Positions 55,817-64,000 of a stretch of DNA of 64,000 nt are shown here, in pieces (positions within the stretch are counted from its first letter, which is position 1; each line of letters starts with the position of its first letter). A model generated the notes under the pieces. That model ran no database searches, had not been told where the DNA came from, and worked only from the letters and a program-made list of their open reading frames with translations. This DNA is from Deltaproteobacteria bacterium (GTDB lineage Bacteria > Desulfobacterota > Desulfobacteria > Desulfobacterales > UBA5852): assembly GCA_020444045.1 (NCBI GenBank), contig JAHLLS010000001.1, forward strand, positions 248,001 through 312,000, written 5' to 3'. A program made the translations under genes and the position numbers.

Positions 55817-57592
55817 CTAATTAAGAAAAAAAAGCAGCAGTACAAAAAGTCCGGAGACAGCCGCACTCAGTCCGATCGGTACAACGCCCTTTTCAAGGGC
55901 CGCCTGAATAGTTTGGGCGTAGCGCCGGGAATTTTCAGCCGAGTGTTTCCCCAGACGATAGAGCGGCATCAGCAACCACCAGCTGATACGCACCGGCGCA
56001 TTGCGGCAGAACCGATTGATACCCCCCGTTATCCCCTTGGCCAGCCACTGGTCGCAGACCCGGTTCACGTTGTTGAAAACGGTATCCATCACCCCGTAAA
56101 AGAGGCGGCCGCCCTTGCGATAAAACCAATCGGCATCCAGATTGACGCAACGAATCTCGGCCGGATAAATGCCGGAGAGCAGCAGGAGGGCAAACGCCAA
56201 GGCCGAAAAAAACAGGATCTGGGTTTGGGCCAGCACGTGGGGTATGGTGTAGGGCTCGTAGCCCACCGGCTGGAAGGGCAAAATGCTGTATAAAAACTGC
56301 GGGAAAGATCCGATGAAAATACACAAACCCGCAGCCAGGCCCATGGCCACCAGCATGTGAAACGGCGCTTCTTTGGGCCTGAGGCCGGAATCGTGCGAGA
56401 AAAACGCGAAATAGGGGATCTTGATGCCGGCGTGGTGGAACACGCCAGCCGAAGCAAACAACAGGATAAACCAGACCAGCCGCAAGTGCTCACCGCCGGC
56501 CGCGTCCATCACCATGGATTTGCTGACAAAACCGCTGAACAGCGGGAAGGCCGAAATGGAAGCCGCCCCGACGATGCAGAAAATGCAGGTCAGCGGCATG
56601 GTGCGGTAGAGCCCGCCCAGATCCGTGGCGTTGATCTTGCCGGTGCGGTACATCACCGCGCCCATGGTCATGAACAAAAGGCCTTTGAACAGTACATCGT
56701 TGAAGGCATGGGCCACGGCGCCGTTGATCGCCAGTTGGGTGCCGATGCCGATGCCGCAGACCATGAACCCCACCTGGTTGATCAGGCTGTAGGCCAGGAC
56801 GCGCCTTAGGTCGTTTTCGATCACGGCGAAGAAAATCGGGAATCCGGCCATGGCCGCCCCGATATATATCAAGGCCTCTGTCCCGGGATAGGCCCGGGCA
56901 AGCGCGTAGACAGCGGCTTTGGTCGTAAATGCACTTAAAAATATGGTGCCGGTAATCGTTGCTTCGGGGTAGGCGTCGGACAGCCAGGTGTGCACGAACG
57001 GCCAGGCGCAGTTGATTCCCAGGCCCAGAAAAATCAAAAAGGTCCCGGGACCGTTCAAGCCGATCAGGCCAAACTCGATCGAGCCGGTATGGTGGACACG
57101 CAGAACGATGCCGGCCAGCAGAATCAATCCACCGGCGGCATGAAACAGGAGGTAGCGATACCCGGCCCCCATGGACAAGCGGGTTCGGCGGGCCCAGATC
57201 AGTTGCACACAGAAAACCGTCAGTAACTCCCAAAAGATGAAAAAGCTGAAAAAATCGCCGGCAAATACCACCCCCAACGCACTGCCGGTATAGAGTGCGC
57301 CCGCGACATTCTGCAGCGTCTCCTCCACGTGCAGGGCATAGATCGTGGAAATCAGACCGATCAGGATGAAAATATAACCGAACACGAGCGACAGGCGATC
57401 GATGCGGGCCAGCACCAATTCCTGCCCCAGAAAGGGCACTATCCAACTGTCGCCTAATGGCAGATGAATCAGATTGATAAACGCCAGAACCGGCAGGGCC
57501 AGCATCACGACGCGCCGCAGATGCCCTTTGAAAAAAGGAATTACCAGGGCGCCGAGGATAAAGACAGCTGCGGGGGGCAGCGGACTAATCAT
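55817..57592 (-). CDS. MrpD/NuoN-like antiporter subunit (third copy)
   Basis: Membrane protein of 591 residues of the proton-conducting transporter family, with about 14 helices plus extra C-terminal helices. Key residues lie in FIFWELLTVFCVQLIW (Glu in helix 5), FTTKAAVYALARAYPG (Lys) and HAFNDVLFKGLLFMTMGA (Lys and His in the conserved channel). It is about 90 residues longer than its two upstream paralogues. It overlaps the small membrane protein before it by eight bases. It is the last antiporter gene in the operon. Confidence 0.87.
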   Translation of the reverse strand: MISPLPPAAVFILGALVIPFFKGHLRRVVMLALPVLAFINLIHLPLGDSWIVPFLGQELVLARIDRLSLVFGYIFILIGLISTIYALHVEETLQNVAGALYTGSALGVVFAGDFFSFFIFWELLTVFCVQLIWARRTRLSMGAGYRYLLFHAAGGLILLAGIVLRVHHTGSIEFGLIGLNGPGTFLIFLGLGINCAWPFVHTWLSDAYPEATITGTIFLSAFTTKAAVYALARAYPGTEALIYIGAAMAGFPIFFAVIENDLRRVLAYSLINQVGFMVCGIGIGTQLAINGAVAHAFNDVLFKGLLFMTMGAVMYRTGKINATDLGGLYRTMPLTCIFCIVGAASISAFPLFSGFVSKSMVMDAAGGEHLRLVWFILLFASAGVFHHAGIKIPYFAFFSHDSGLRPKEAPFHMLVAMGLAAGLCIFIGSFPQFLYSILPFQPVGYEPYTIPHVLAQTQILFFSALAFALLLLSGIYPAEIRCVNLDADWFYRKGGRLFYGVMDTVFNNVNRVCDQWLAKGITGGINRFCRNAPVRISWWLLMPLYRLGKHSAENSRRYAQTIQAALEKGVVPIGLSAAVSGLFVLLLFFLN

Positions 57593-57845
57593 AATAGTCC
57601 TCCGGGCGTTTGACGATCGGCCTTAAGATATATTTGGCCACCAGCACCAGCAGTACGCAAGCCACAAAGCCGTATACCGCATAAAACCCCCACCATTGCT
57701 CCCAGGGGAAATGCGGGTGTTTATGGACAAAAAATTCAGCGATCAACAGCACAACCAAGGTGGAATAGAAAAATATAAACACCCGTCTGACGTTTTTCGG
57801 CTTGTCGAACAGGAAGGTTTTTTTGTCCGGTGTCTTTGTGTCCAT
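57585..57845 (-). CDS. small two-helix membrane protein of the antiporter operon
   Basis: Protein of 86 residues with a polar N-terminus, two transmembrane helices (about 22-40 and 52-70; FIFFYSTLVVLLIAEFFV, YAVYGFVACVLLVLVAKYIL) and a charged tail ending KRPEDYYD. No family is recognised. It overlaps the following MrpD-like gene by eight bases, so it is probably an accessory subunit of the same complex. Confidence 0.75.
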   Translation of the reverse strand: MDTKTPDKKTFLFDKPKNVRRVFIFFYSTLVVLLIAEFFVHKHPHFPWEQWWGFYAVYGFVACVLLVLVAKYILRPIVKRPEDYYD

Positions 57846-57920
57846 AGTGACGACCTTTCAAGCAGCTGGCAATCCGATGGTCCGGCGCCGCACGGCTCCC
57901 CTGCCGGGGGTCAGCACCCT

Positions 57921-58049
57921 TTATAAGGTATTGAAGAGAATGACGCCCATGTAAACGAGCCCTACCGTTATGGCCACAAAAAAAATGGGCCGGTAGCCGG
58001 GTACGGGGTCATGCTTCAGTTCCATCAATTCTTCCTGGTCTTCGTGCAT
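57921..58049 (-). CDS. tiny single-helix membrane protein of the antiporter operon
   Basis: Frame of 42 residues: acidic start MHEDQEELMELKHDPVPGYR, then one transmembrane helix (PIFFVAITVGLVYMGVILF). It starts three bases after the stop of an MrpD-like gene and lies 75 bases before the next small protein. The operon position and clear helix argue it is real; the ribosome site is weak. It could be a stabilising subunit. Confidence 0.62.
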   Translation of the reverse strand: MHEDQEELMELKHDPVPGYRPIFFVAITVGLVYMGVILFNTL

Positions 58050-58052
58050 GGC

Positions 58053-59531
58053 TTAAAATCCAGTGTACTTGGCGGCCGCCATGGCGGCCAAGTTCATAAA
58101 TGGCTGGGGATAAAACAACAGCATAATGGATATCACAGCCGTTACGACCAGTGGCACGACGCAGCAAAGCGGTGCCTCCTGCACGCGGGCCTCGAACAGG
58201 GCCTCTTCCGGGGGGCAGAAAAAGGCCCGGTAGACCACCGGCATAAAATAACCGGCGTTCAACAGCGAGCTAAACAGCAGAACCACCAGGATGGCGATCT
58301 TATCGGCCTCCAGCGCTCCCAGGACCAAATACCACTTGCTGAGAAACCCGCCGCAGGGCGGCATCCCGATGATGCTCAGGGCGCCGATAAAAAAGGCCGT
58401 CATGGTCACCGGCATCCGCCGTCCGATACCGGTCATTTCACTGATGTTTTTCTTGCCCGTGGCCACGAAAATCGCGCCGGCACAAAAAAAGAGGGTAATT
58501 TTACCGAAGGCGTGCATCGCAATGTGAACCATGCCGCCGGTGACCCCCTTCGGGGACAGCAAGGCCGCACCCAGAACGATATACGACAGCTGGGCGATCG
58601 TGGAAAACGCGAGCATCCGTTTGAGATTGTCCTGGGACAGGGCAATGAACGACCCCACCAGGATGGTGGTAGACGCCACCAACAACAGCGGTGTGCTCAG
58701 ATCAAACGTCTGGAGCAGATCCGTTCCGAAAATGGCGGTGATGACCCGTACAATGCTGAACACGCCAACCTTGACGACCGCCACCGCGTGCAGCAGGGCG
58801 CTGACCGGTGTCGGTGCCACCATCGCCGCCGGTAGCCAGGAGTGAAACGGCATGATCGCGGCTTTGGCAAAACCGAAGACAAACATGAACAGCAAAAGCG
58901 CCACCGTCCCGCGGGAGGCCGTGCCGGCCAGAATCCCCTGGGGGCTGAAATCGAGGCTTCCGGTCAAGTGGTAGGTCATCAGCATGGCCGGCAGCACAAG
59001 GCCGATGGAAGCGCCAACCGTGTAAAGCAGATATTTGCGGCCGGAAGTCCGGGCCTCCTGGTCCTGATGATGCGTGACCAGGGGATAAGTGGCCAGGGAG
59101 AGCATCTCATAGAACAGGTACATGGTCAGCAGGTTGGCGGAAAAGGCCACGCCGACGGCGGCACTGAGAGAAACGGCAAAAAAACAAAAATAGCGAGTCT
59201 GCGCATGTTCGTCCAGCCCGCGCATATAGCCGATCGAATAGACCGAGGTGATGATCCACAGGAAAGACGCCACCAAAGCAAACAACATTCCGAACGCATC
59301 CACGCGGAAAGCGATGCTCAGACCCGGCAACACCTCGACCAGAGAGCAGGAGATCTCCATACCGCTCAGGACGGCCGGCAGCATGGAGGCCACAAGGGCA
59401 AACTTCACGATAGCGGCCAGGAATGTCCAACCTTCGCGAACATTGGGGGAACGGCTGTAAGCGATCAGCGGGATCACCAACAGCGAAATGAGGACGGCAA
59501 GCAGCGGCTTTATCGAAATCAAGGTGTCCAT
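58053..59531 (-). CDS. MrpD/NuoN-like antiporter subunit (second copy)
   Basis: Membrane protein of 492 residues with about 14 helices. It has MYLFYEMLSLATYPLVTH (channel Glu), FGFAKAAIMPFHSWLPAAMV (Lys and His), MHAFGKITLFFCAGA (Lys) and the MPPCGGFLSKWYL segment near the end. It belongs to the family of antiporter-like subunits shared by Mrp, complex I and Mbh. Three bases separate it from the upstream MrpD-like gene. Confidence 0.9.
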   Translation of the reverse strand: MDTLISIKPLLAVLISLLVIPLIAYSRSPNVREGWTFLAAIVKFALVASMLPAVLSGMEISCSLVEVLPGLSIAFRVDAFGMLFALVASFLWIITSVYSIGYMRGLDEHAQTRYFCFFAVSLSAAVGVAFSANLLTMYLFYEMLSLATYPLVTHHQDQEARTSGRKYLLYTVGASIGLVLPAMLMTYHLTGSLDFSPQGILAGTASRGTVALLLFMFVFGFAKAAIMPFHSWLPAAMVAPTPVSALLHAVAVVKVGVFSIVRVITAIFGTDLLQTFDLSTPLLLVASTTILVGSFIALSQDNLKRMLAFSTIAQLSYIVLGAALLSPKGVTGGMVHIAMHAFGKITLFFCAGAIFVATGKKNISEMTGIGRRMPVTMTAFFIGALSIIGMPPCGGFLSKWYLVLGALEADKIAILVVLLFSSLLNAGYFMPVVYRAFFCPPEEALFEARVQEAPLCCVVPLVVTAVISIMLLFYPQPFMNLAAMAAAKYTGF

Positions 59532-59534
59532 GGG

Positions 59535-61040
59535 TCAGACGATCCCCACCGGTATGGCCTTATCAATAATCAGACTGACGATATCACCCGCATAGATTCC
59601 CAGGGCAAAGAGAAGCGCGGCGGTCGCCACCAGCGGTACCAGCGTCTCCAGAGGGGCTTCCTGAACCGCGGAAAGCACCCGCCCGTGCCCTGTCGGATGC
59701 TCTGCGTGATGGTCGTCGAAGGGCTCGAAATAGGCTATTTCGAAAATACGGAAAAACAGCACCAGATTGATAAGGCTGCTCAGCAGAAGAGCAGCCATAA
59801 ACCCGTATTGACCAGCAGCAATAGCGCCGGAAATCAGGTACCACTTGCTGAAAAAACCACAGGTCGGCGGGACACCGATAATGGATAATCCCGCGATGAC
59901 GAATACCGCCATGGTCACCGGCATTTTCTTGAACAGGCCCTGCATATCATCGATGGCATCGCTGCCGGTCCGGGCGATAAGGGCCGCCGCTGCCAGAAAT
60001 ACACACAAGGTCATGACGGCATCGTTGATGATGTGCAGAATCGCTCCGGATATCCCCAAGCGGTTGCCCAACCAGAAGCCGCCCACCATATAACCCACTT
60101 CGGCAACGACGATATAGGTCAGCATACGTTTGAGGCGCCGCGTCGACAGGGCCAGGAACGAACCGGCCACAATGGCGACGATGGCCAGCCATACCATTGG
60201 TTCGCTGATCGCCGTCAGGTCGAAGGCAAACGCCGGCGTGAAAACAAACAGCATGATCCGTACCATGACGTAGACCATGACCTTGGTCATGAGGGGCGCC
60301 ACCAGGCTGCTGACCGGGTCCGGGGCATAGGAATACGCATTGGGCAGCCAGGCATGTAGCGGGAAAAACCCCATTTTGAGGCAAAGCCCGGCCAGGCAGA
60401 TCACAAACGCCGAAAACACCACTTTGGAAGGATACAGCGCCGGCAACCGCACGGCCAAGTCGGCCATGTTCAGCGTGCCGGTGACAAGGTATAGATAGCC
60501 GACGCCCAGCAGATAAAAGCTGGCGCCCACCGTGCCCATAAAAATGTAGTTGAGGCTAGCGAGAGGTGCGCGCCCTTCCCCCATGCCCACCAGGGCGTAA
60601 CCTGTTAAAGCAGCGATTTCCAGAAGCACATACAGGTTAAATGCATCCCCGGTCACCACGATACCCAGCAGACCGGCCACCAGCAAAACATAGAGGGTGT
60701 AAAACGGACCGAGGCGGTCACCAAAAGCTTCCGCCACCAGCGGTCGGGTGCCCAGCAGGTTGATAAAGGCCACCGCCGACACCGCAACGAGCACGAGGCC
60801 GTTCAGGTGATCCACCCGGTAGGCGATACCCACCGGGGGCGCCCAGCCCGCCAGGTGATATTCCACCACGCCAACCTGCATGACCCGGGTCAGCAGGCCG
60901 ACGGCGGTCAACATCGATCCTAATAGGGCCAAAGCCGCTACTGGAAACGCAAGACGTTTATCGAGCAGTGAACCGATCAGGACCAGAAAGGCCGCTATCA
61001 GCGGGATGATGACGACAAGTCCGGGAAAGTGGGCGCTCAT
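59535..61040 (-). CDS. mrpD: MrpD/MbhH-like antiporter subunit (first copy)
   Basis: Membrane protein of 501 residues, the usual MrpD size. Motifs: YVLLEIAALTGYALVG (Glu in helix 5), LKMGFFPLHAWLPNAYSYAP (Lys, His) and the MPVTMAVFVIAGLSIIGVPP loop. It directly follows the MrpC gene (four-base overlap), the position MrpD has in all mrp operons and MbhH in mbh operons. Confidence 0.92.
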   Translation of the reverse strand: MSAHFPGLVVIIPLIAAFLVLIGSLLDKRLAFPVAALALLGSMLTAVGLLTRVMQVGVVEYHLAGWAPPVGIAYRVDHLNGLVLVAVSAVAFINLLGTRPLVAEAFGDRLGPFYTLYVLLVAGLLGIVVTGDAFNLYVLLEIAALTGYALVGMGEGRAPLASLNYIFMGTVGASFYLLGVGYLYLVTGTLNMADLAVRLPALYPSKVVFSAFVICLAGLCLKMGFFPLHAWLPNAYSYAPDPVSSLVAPLMTKVMVYVMVRIMLFVFTPAFAFDLTAISEPMVWLAIVAIVAGSFLALSTRRLKRMLTYIVVAEVGYMVGGFWLGNRLGISGAILHIINDAVMTLCVFLAAAALIARTGSDAIDDMQGLFKKMPVTMAVFVIAGLSIIGVPPTCGFFSKWYLISGAIAAGQYGFMAALLLSSLINLVLFFRIFEIAYFEPFDDHHAEHPTGHGRVLSAVQEAPLETLVPLVATAALLFALGIYAGDIVSLIIDKAIPVGIV

Positions 61041-61435
61041 GACTCATTTATCCGCGAAGCGATTTCATTTTCCTCCAGCGTGCCGTAGCGACGATAGATC
61101 TTGATGGCTAACGCCAATGCAACCCCTAATGTCGCCACCGAAACGACTATGGCCGTCAGCATCAGCACGTGGGGCAGGGGGTTGATGTAGTCGATGGCCT
61201 GCACCGCATGATGCCCCGTACCCTCGTGTCCGTGGGCGATGATCGGAAGCGTTTTGCCTTTTTTGGCACCAATCGAAACGTAAAAGAGAATCACCGCAGT
61301 CTGGACGATGTTCATGCCGATGATTTTCTTGACCAGGTTGCGCTTGGCGATCATGGCATACATACCGATCATGACCAGGCCGATATAGACCCAGTAATTG
61401 TATTTAGCCAAAAAATTGGTCAGCAGGCTCTCCAT
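61037..61435 (-). CDS. mrpC: MrpC/MnhC (NuoK-like) antiporter subunit
   Basis: Membrane protein of 132 residues with three helices; NuoK-like with NLVKKIIGMNIVQTAVILFY, ALTDAIVVSVATLGVALAL-type helix (here LMLTAIVVSVATLGVALALA). A loop between helices 2 and 3 is expanded by about 25 residues (KKGKTLPIIAHGHEGTGHHA). It is two bases from the MrpB-like gene and overlaps mrpD by four. Confidence 0.9.
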   Translation of the reverse strand: MESLLTNFLAKYNYWVYIGLVMIGMYAMIAKRNLVKKIIGMNIVQTAVILFYVSIGAKKGKTLPIIAHGHEGTGHHAVQAIDYINPLPHVLMLTAIVVSVATLGVALALAIKIYRRYGTLEENEIASRINES

Positions 61436-61437
61436 GC

Positions 61438-62268
61438 TTACAGCCCTTCGTCATGCCGCCCGGCGGACGACAGATTGTAGTATAGCGATACCATGACCGC
61501 CATGACCGCCAACCCCACGCCGATTTCAACGATGAGAATGCCGTGGGATCGCGCCATGACGGCATCGGTATGAAGAATTGCCGCCAGCTGGCTGTAATCG
61601 AGAAAATTGCCGCCTAAGAGCAGGCATAGCAGGCCGGTGCCGACATATATCAGAACACCCACCGCACTGGCCAGCAGCGCGGCTTTCTCGTTCAACCGCC
61701 GAAAGGCTCTGCGCAAGTCGTTGGATATGGCATAGAGGATGATGGCGGCACCAAAAATGACGCCGCCTTGAAACCCGCCCCCGGGGCTGTGGTGACCGTG
61801 GGCAATCACATAGAGCGCAAACAGTTGCACAAAGGGCACGATCAGGCGGCTGGTCACCTTGATGATCATGTCATAGGGCACCCACAAAGAGTCGATGCGC
61901 TCGAATTCAGCCGAACCTTCAGGCAGTTTGCCGCCCTTGGCGATCCGCAGCGTAACACCGGTGTGCACATGGCGATAAAGGCGGGTCTGATCGGATTTGC
62001 GGCGATATACCCGCAGCAGGAAAAGGCAGGCGATGCCGGCTGAAAAGATCACCGCCGTTTCAAACATGGTATCGTAGCCGCGGTAATCCGCCAGCACGGT
62101 CGTGACGATGTTGGGCACGCCCGCATCTTTGACCGAGTGTTCGATGTAGTAAGGGGACACGTGCAGGCTGGCGGGGGATTCCGGATCGCCCCAGTCCGGA
62201 AAATCAGGCGTCGCATAGAACAGCAGCCCACCGAGCAGCAAAACCGTTATCAGTGCAAACGCTTTCAA
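61438..62268 (-). CDS. mrpB: fused MbhE-like / MrpB antiporter subunit
   Basis: Protein of 276 residues joining two modules. The first about 90 residues correspond to the MbhE-like end of MrpA (GLLFYATPDFPDWGDP, YRGYDTMFETAVIFSAG). The rest is MrpB/MnhB (VPFVQLFALYVIAHGHHSPG, GGFQGGVIFGAAIILY). A TTG at 62268 is the likely start: AGGAGG lies eight bases upstream and it overlaps the upstream stop by four bases. The apparent longer frame to 62619 is out of phase with the genes there. Confidence 0.85.
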   Translation of the reverse strand: MKAFALITVLLLGGLLFYATPDFPDWGDPESPASLHVSPYYIEHSVKDAGVPNIVTTVLADYRGYDTMFETAVIFSAGIACLFLLRVYRRKSDQTRLYRHVHTGVTLRIAKGGKLPEGSAEFERIDSLWVPYDMIIKVTSRLIVPFVQLFALYVIAHGHHSPGGGFQGGVIFGAAIILYAISNDLRRAFRRLNEKAALLASAVGVLIYVGTGLLCLLLGGNFLDYSQLAAILHTDAVMARSHGILIVEIGVGLAVMAVMVSLYYNLSSAGRHDEGL

Positions 62269-62510
62269 TCTTTGGTCCTCCTGGAAGTGCGGAACACCGC
62301 GGCCACAAAAAATACCGCGCTGACCCCCGCCCCCACGGACGCTTCCGTGAAGGCCACGTCCACCGCCCCCATGATGGCCCACAGCAGGCACATCATGAAA
62401 CTGTAGGCCCCGAACAGAATCGCCGCCCCCAAAAGATCGCGCACCATGATAGCGCCGATGCCGCAGATCATGACAAGTAACATGATAATGAGATCCACCG
62501 GCCAGATCAT
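62265..62510 (-). CDS. MbhD-like DUF4040 subunit
   Basis: Membrane protein of 81 residues with three helices: LIIMLLVMICGIGAIMVRDL, LGAAILFGAYSFMMCLLWA and the signature GAVDVAFTEASVGAGVSAVF of PF13244. In canonical Mrp this domain is the C-terminal part of MrpA; here it is a separate gene as in Mbh complexes. Overlaps of four bases on both sides show tight coupling. Confidence 0.88.
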   Translation of the reverse strand: MIWPVDLIIMLLVMICGIGAIMVRDLLGAAILFGAYSFMMCLLWAIMGAVDVAFTEASVGAGVSAVFFVAAVFRTSRRTKD

Positions 62511-62845
62511 GTTTTGTCCTCGCTGCTGTCTTTGGTCCAGGGCAACATCCCGGCTCGCACGCCCGCATCGACAATGGCGTGCGTTGCCGTCGGGCTGGTG
62601 ATAAACACGAATGCGACAATCAACAGGATTTTCAGCGCCGTCAAGATCGCCCCCAGCGTCCATTCATGAACCACCCACAGCGCCATGGCCATCATCGAGG
62701 TAAACAGGCCCATGGTGTCCAGCTTGCCGGCCGGATGCAGACGGGAGTAGAAGTCCGGAAAACGCAGAATCCCCACCGCGCCGGCAAAAAAGAAAAAAAG
62801 CCCGCTGACCAGCAGAAAGATGACGAGCAGATTATAAACTCCCAT
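62507..62845 (-). CDS. mrpG: MrpG/MnhG antiporter subunit
   Basis: Protein of 112 residues with three helices: FLLVSGLFFFFAGAVGILRF, PDFYSRLHPAGKLDTMGLF and ITSPTATHAIVDAG. These are MnhG/PhaG signatures. A 67-base gap separates it from mrpF, and it overlaps the DUF4040 gene by four bases. Confidence 0.92.
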   Translation of the reverse strand: MGVYNLLVIFLLVSGLFFFFAGAVGILRFPDFYSRLHPAGKLDTMGLFTSMMAMALWVVHEWTLGAILTALKILLIVAFVFITSPTATHAIVDAGVRAGMLPWTKDSSEDKT

Positions 62846-62912
62846 ACCGATCTCCTCGAAGCCGGGTCAACAGCCGATCGGCCCCCGGTCTACGGCTGTT
62901 GCCGAAAAAACG

Positions 62913-63203
62913 CTATTTATCGCCCATCTCGTCGTAAAGCCCTTTCCGCTTTTGAAAATAACGGGAAGCCGCCAGGACTGCGATAAAGTTCAGGGTGGCA
63001 TAGGCCAGGGCAATATCGACAAACATGTCGACACGGTCATAGATCAGGCCGATCAAAATCAGAAGCGCGGTGGTTTTGCTGCCGATGGCGTTGACACCAA
63101 TCAGGCGGTCCAGAACGGTGGGACCAAAAACCGCCCGATACAGCGAGAGGGCCATGACCCCGCACAAAAAAACACTGGCGTATAGAAAGACCTCGTGCAT
63201 CAC
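62913..63203 (-). CDS. mrpF: MrpF/MnhF antiporter subunit
   Basis: Protein of 96 residues with three helices: LYRAVFGPTVLDRLIGVNAI is the MnhF signature, followed by TALLILIGLIYDRVDMFVDI and ALAYATLNFIAVLAASRYF. It abuts the mrpE stop directly. Confidence 0.92.
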   Translation of the reverse strand: MMHEVFLYASVFLCGVMALSLYRAVFGPTVLDRLIGVNAIGSKTTALLILIGLIYDRVDMFVDIALAYATLNFIAVLAASRYFQKRKGLYDEMGDK

Positions 63204-63770
63204 TTACTCTCTGAAAATGGCCGCCACCCGCGCTTCCATCTCGCCCGGTAGCCCTTCGGCCGAAGCGTCGTCGATGGCATGGACGGTGTATGCACCATAA
63301 AGGGACACGTAAACCGTAATGGTACCGGGGGTCAGTGTGATGGAATTGGCATAGACAAAACGTGCCATCTCACTGGTCAGGCGGCTGTTGAATTTGATCA
63401 TCTGAGGGTTGATCAGCTCCATCATCCGCGGATGAAAAACCAACCGCATCACATGGATATTGGCGCGAAATATCTGGTAGAGCAGCCATGGCACATAAGC
63501 GGCGAAACGCAGCCATTGGCCCGGCAGACGTTTCGGATTTTTGGTGGCAAAAAGCATGTCGCCGGAGGCGAAGGACACGATGGCACAGGACACAACACCT
63601 AATGACAAGTGAAAAATATCAAATTTGCCGGACAGCACGAGCCATGTCAGCATGCAGACCACAAACGTCAATATATAAGGAACCGGGGAACGCTTGGGCT
63701 TGGTGGAAGGGGGTTGGGCTTTGGGAGTGCGGTTCCTCGATTGATTTGCGGGTGCATCTTTCACAGTCAA
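63204..63770 (-). CDS. mrpE: MrpE/MnhE antiporter subunit
   Basis: Protein of about 188 residues. A charged, Pro-rich N-terminal extension of about 30 residues is followed by helices (YILTFVVCMLTWLVLSGKFD) and the MnhE block FNSRLTSEMARFVYANSITL, continuing TPGTITVYV. I chose TTG at 63770 because AGGAG lies ten bases upstream; an ATG at 63794 lacks a ribosome site and overlaps that AGGAG. It is the first gene of the operon. Confidence 0.88.
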   Translation of the reverse strand: MTVKDAPANQSRNRTPKAQPPSTKPKRSPVPYILTFVVCMLTWLVLSGKFDIFHLSLGVVSCAIVSFASGDMLFATKNPKRLPGQWLRFAAYVPWLLYQIFRANIHVMRLVFHPRMMELINPQMIKFNSRLTSEMARFVYANSITLTPGTITVYVSLYGAYTVHAIDDASAEGLPGEMEARVAAIFRE

Positions 63771-63854
63771 AACGTTCCGTCTCCTGGGGAGCATCCGGTG
63801 TCAGATCCGGCGACCACAATCTCACAAACAATAAATCGGCTTCAGAGCATGAAT

Positions 63855-63884
63855 CTCATAAACGTTTCTTTGCTTTCAAGTCAA
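63855..63884 (-). promoter_or_regulatory. candidate sigma-70 promoter of the antiporter operon
   Basis: On the minus strand TTGACT (63879-63884) is followed after 18 bases by TATGAG (63855-63860). The start point would lie about 80 bases before the mrpE start codon. Confidence 0.5.
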
Positions 63885-64000
63885 CCCTTTTCAAGGTCGA
63901 CCGCACGCGACCGTCATCCTTTCCCTTGTTTAGCGCGTCATGCTGCATGAAGGCGTTTGGTACATCAGAAGTTTTGAAAAACTTAGGCCACAGCGACCCA

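Overview
This 64 kb window is bacterial chromosome, densely coded and fairly GC-rich. It carries about 60 protein genes and no rRNA, tRNA, CRISPR array, phage or insertion sequence that I could find. The gene mix suggests an anaerobic Desulfobacterota (delta-proteobacterial) heterotroph of the Desulfosarcina/Desulfobacteraceae kind. The mix includes an Mrp/Mbh-like cation antiporter, a split ADP-forming acyl-CoA synthetase, two complete branched-chain amino-acid ABC transporters, PAS-rich hybrid kinases and a QseE-QseG-QseF-type signalling operon. That placement is inference; no sulfate-reduction marker lies in the window.

Layout. 1-11 kb: a YbgC-type thioesterase, a three-gene sensor kinase/lipoprotein/sigma-54 activator operon, small exported proteins, a single-domain response regulator, a FabH, a hybrid PAS kinase and a metallo-beta-lactamase-fold hydrolase. 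11-15 kb (minus strand): a lipoprotein, then a PLP decarboxylase followed by a GltS-like transporter. 15-31 kb: mostly short units, including methyltransferases, a zinc-ribbon/metalloprotease membrane protein, a hotdog thioesterase, the two-subunit ADP-forming acyl-CoA synthetase, a DUF2238 membrane protein, GAF and universal-stress proteins, RlmI, a Bcr/CflA exporter, a histone-deacetylase-like hydrolase and a D-glutamate-cyclase-like protein. Two spots hold gene debris: the C-terminal end of a cyclase-family protein at 20964-21137, and a truncated GNAT next to a truncated LysE-type exporter at 26447-26991.

32-41.5 kb is an amino-acid uptake and catabolism locus: a FadR/GntR regulator, livKHMGF and a bifunctional PutA. 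A perfect 17-bp palindrome (TAATGGT-N3-ACCATTA) lies in front of both the regulator and putA, which points to one local regulon. 41.6-45 kb: MntP, then a nicotinamidase-like hydrolase beside nicotinate phosphoribosyltransferase (NAD salvage). 45-50 kb: a second liv operon on the minus strand, with a good sigma-70 promoter embedded in an inverted repeat. 50-55 kb: NAD kinase facing ahcY-metK-panC; panC appears to start at a non-canonical ATC codon. 55-64 kb: a cyclic-nucleotide-binding protein, then an Mrp/Mbh-like operon (E, F, G, MbhD-like, fused MbhE/MrpB, C and three MrpD/NuoN-like subunits plus two tiny membrane proteins). It has no full MrpA and no hydrogenase genes.

I found no clearly new defence or mobile system. 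The most interesting items are the GntR/liv/putA operator pair, the hydrogenase-free Mbh-like module, the panC start codon, the decarboxylase/transporter pair, and several perfect hairpins without a U-tract at gene ends.
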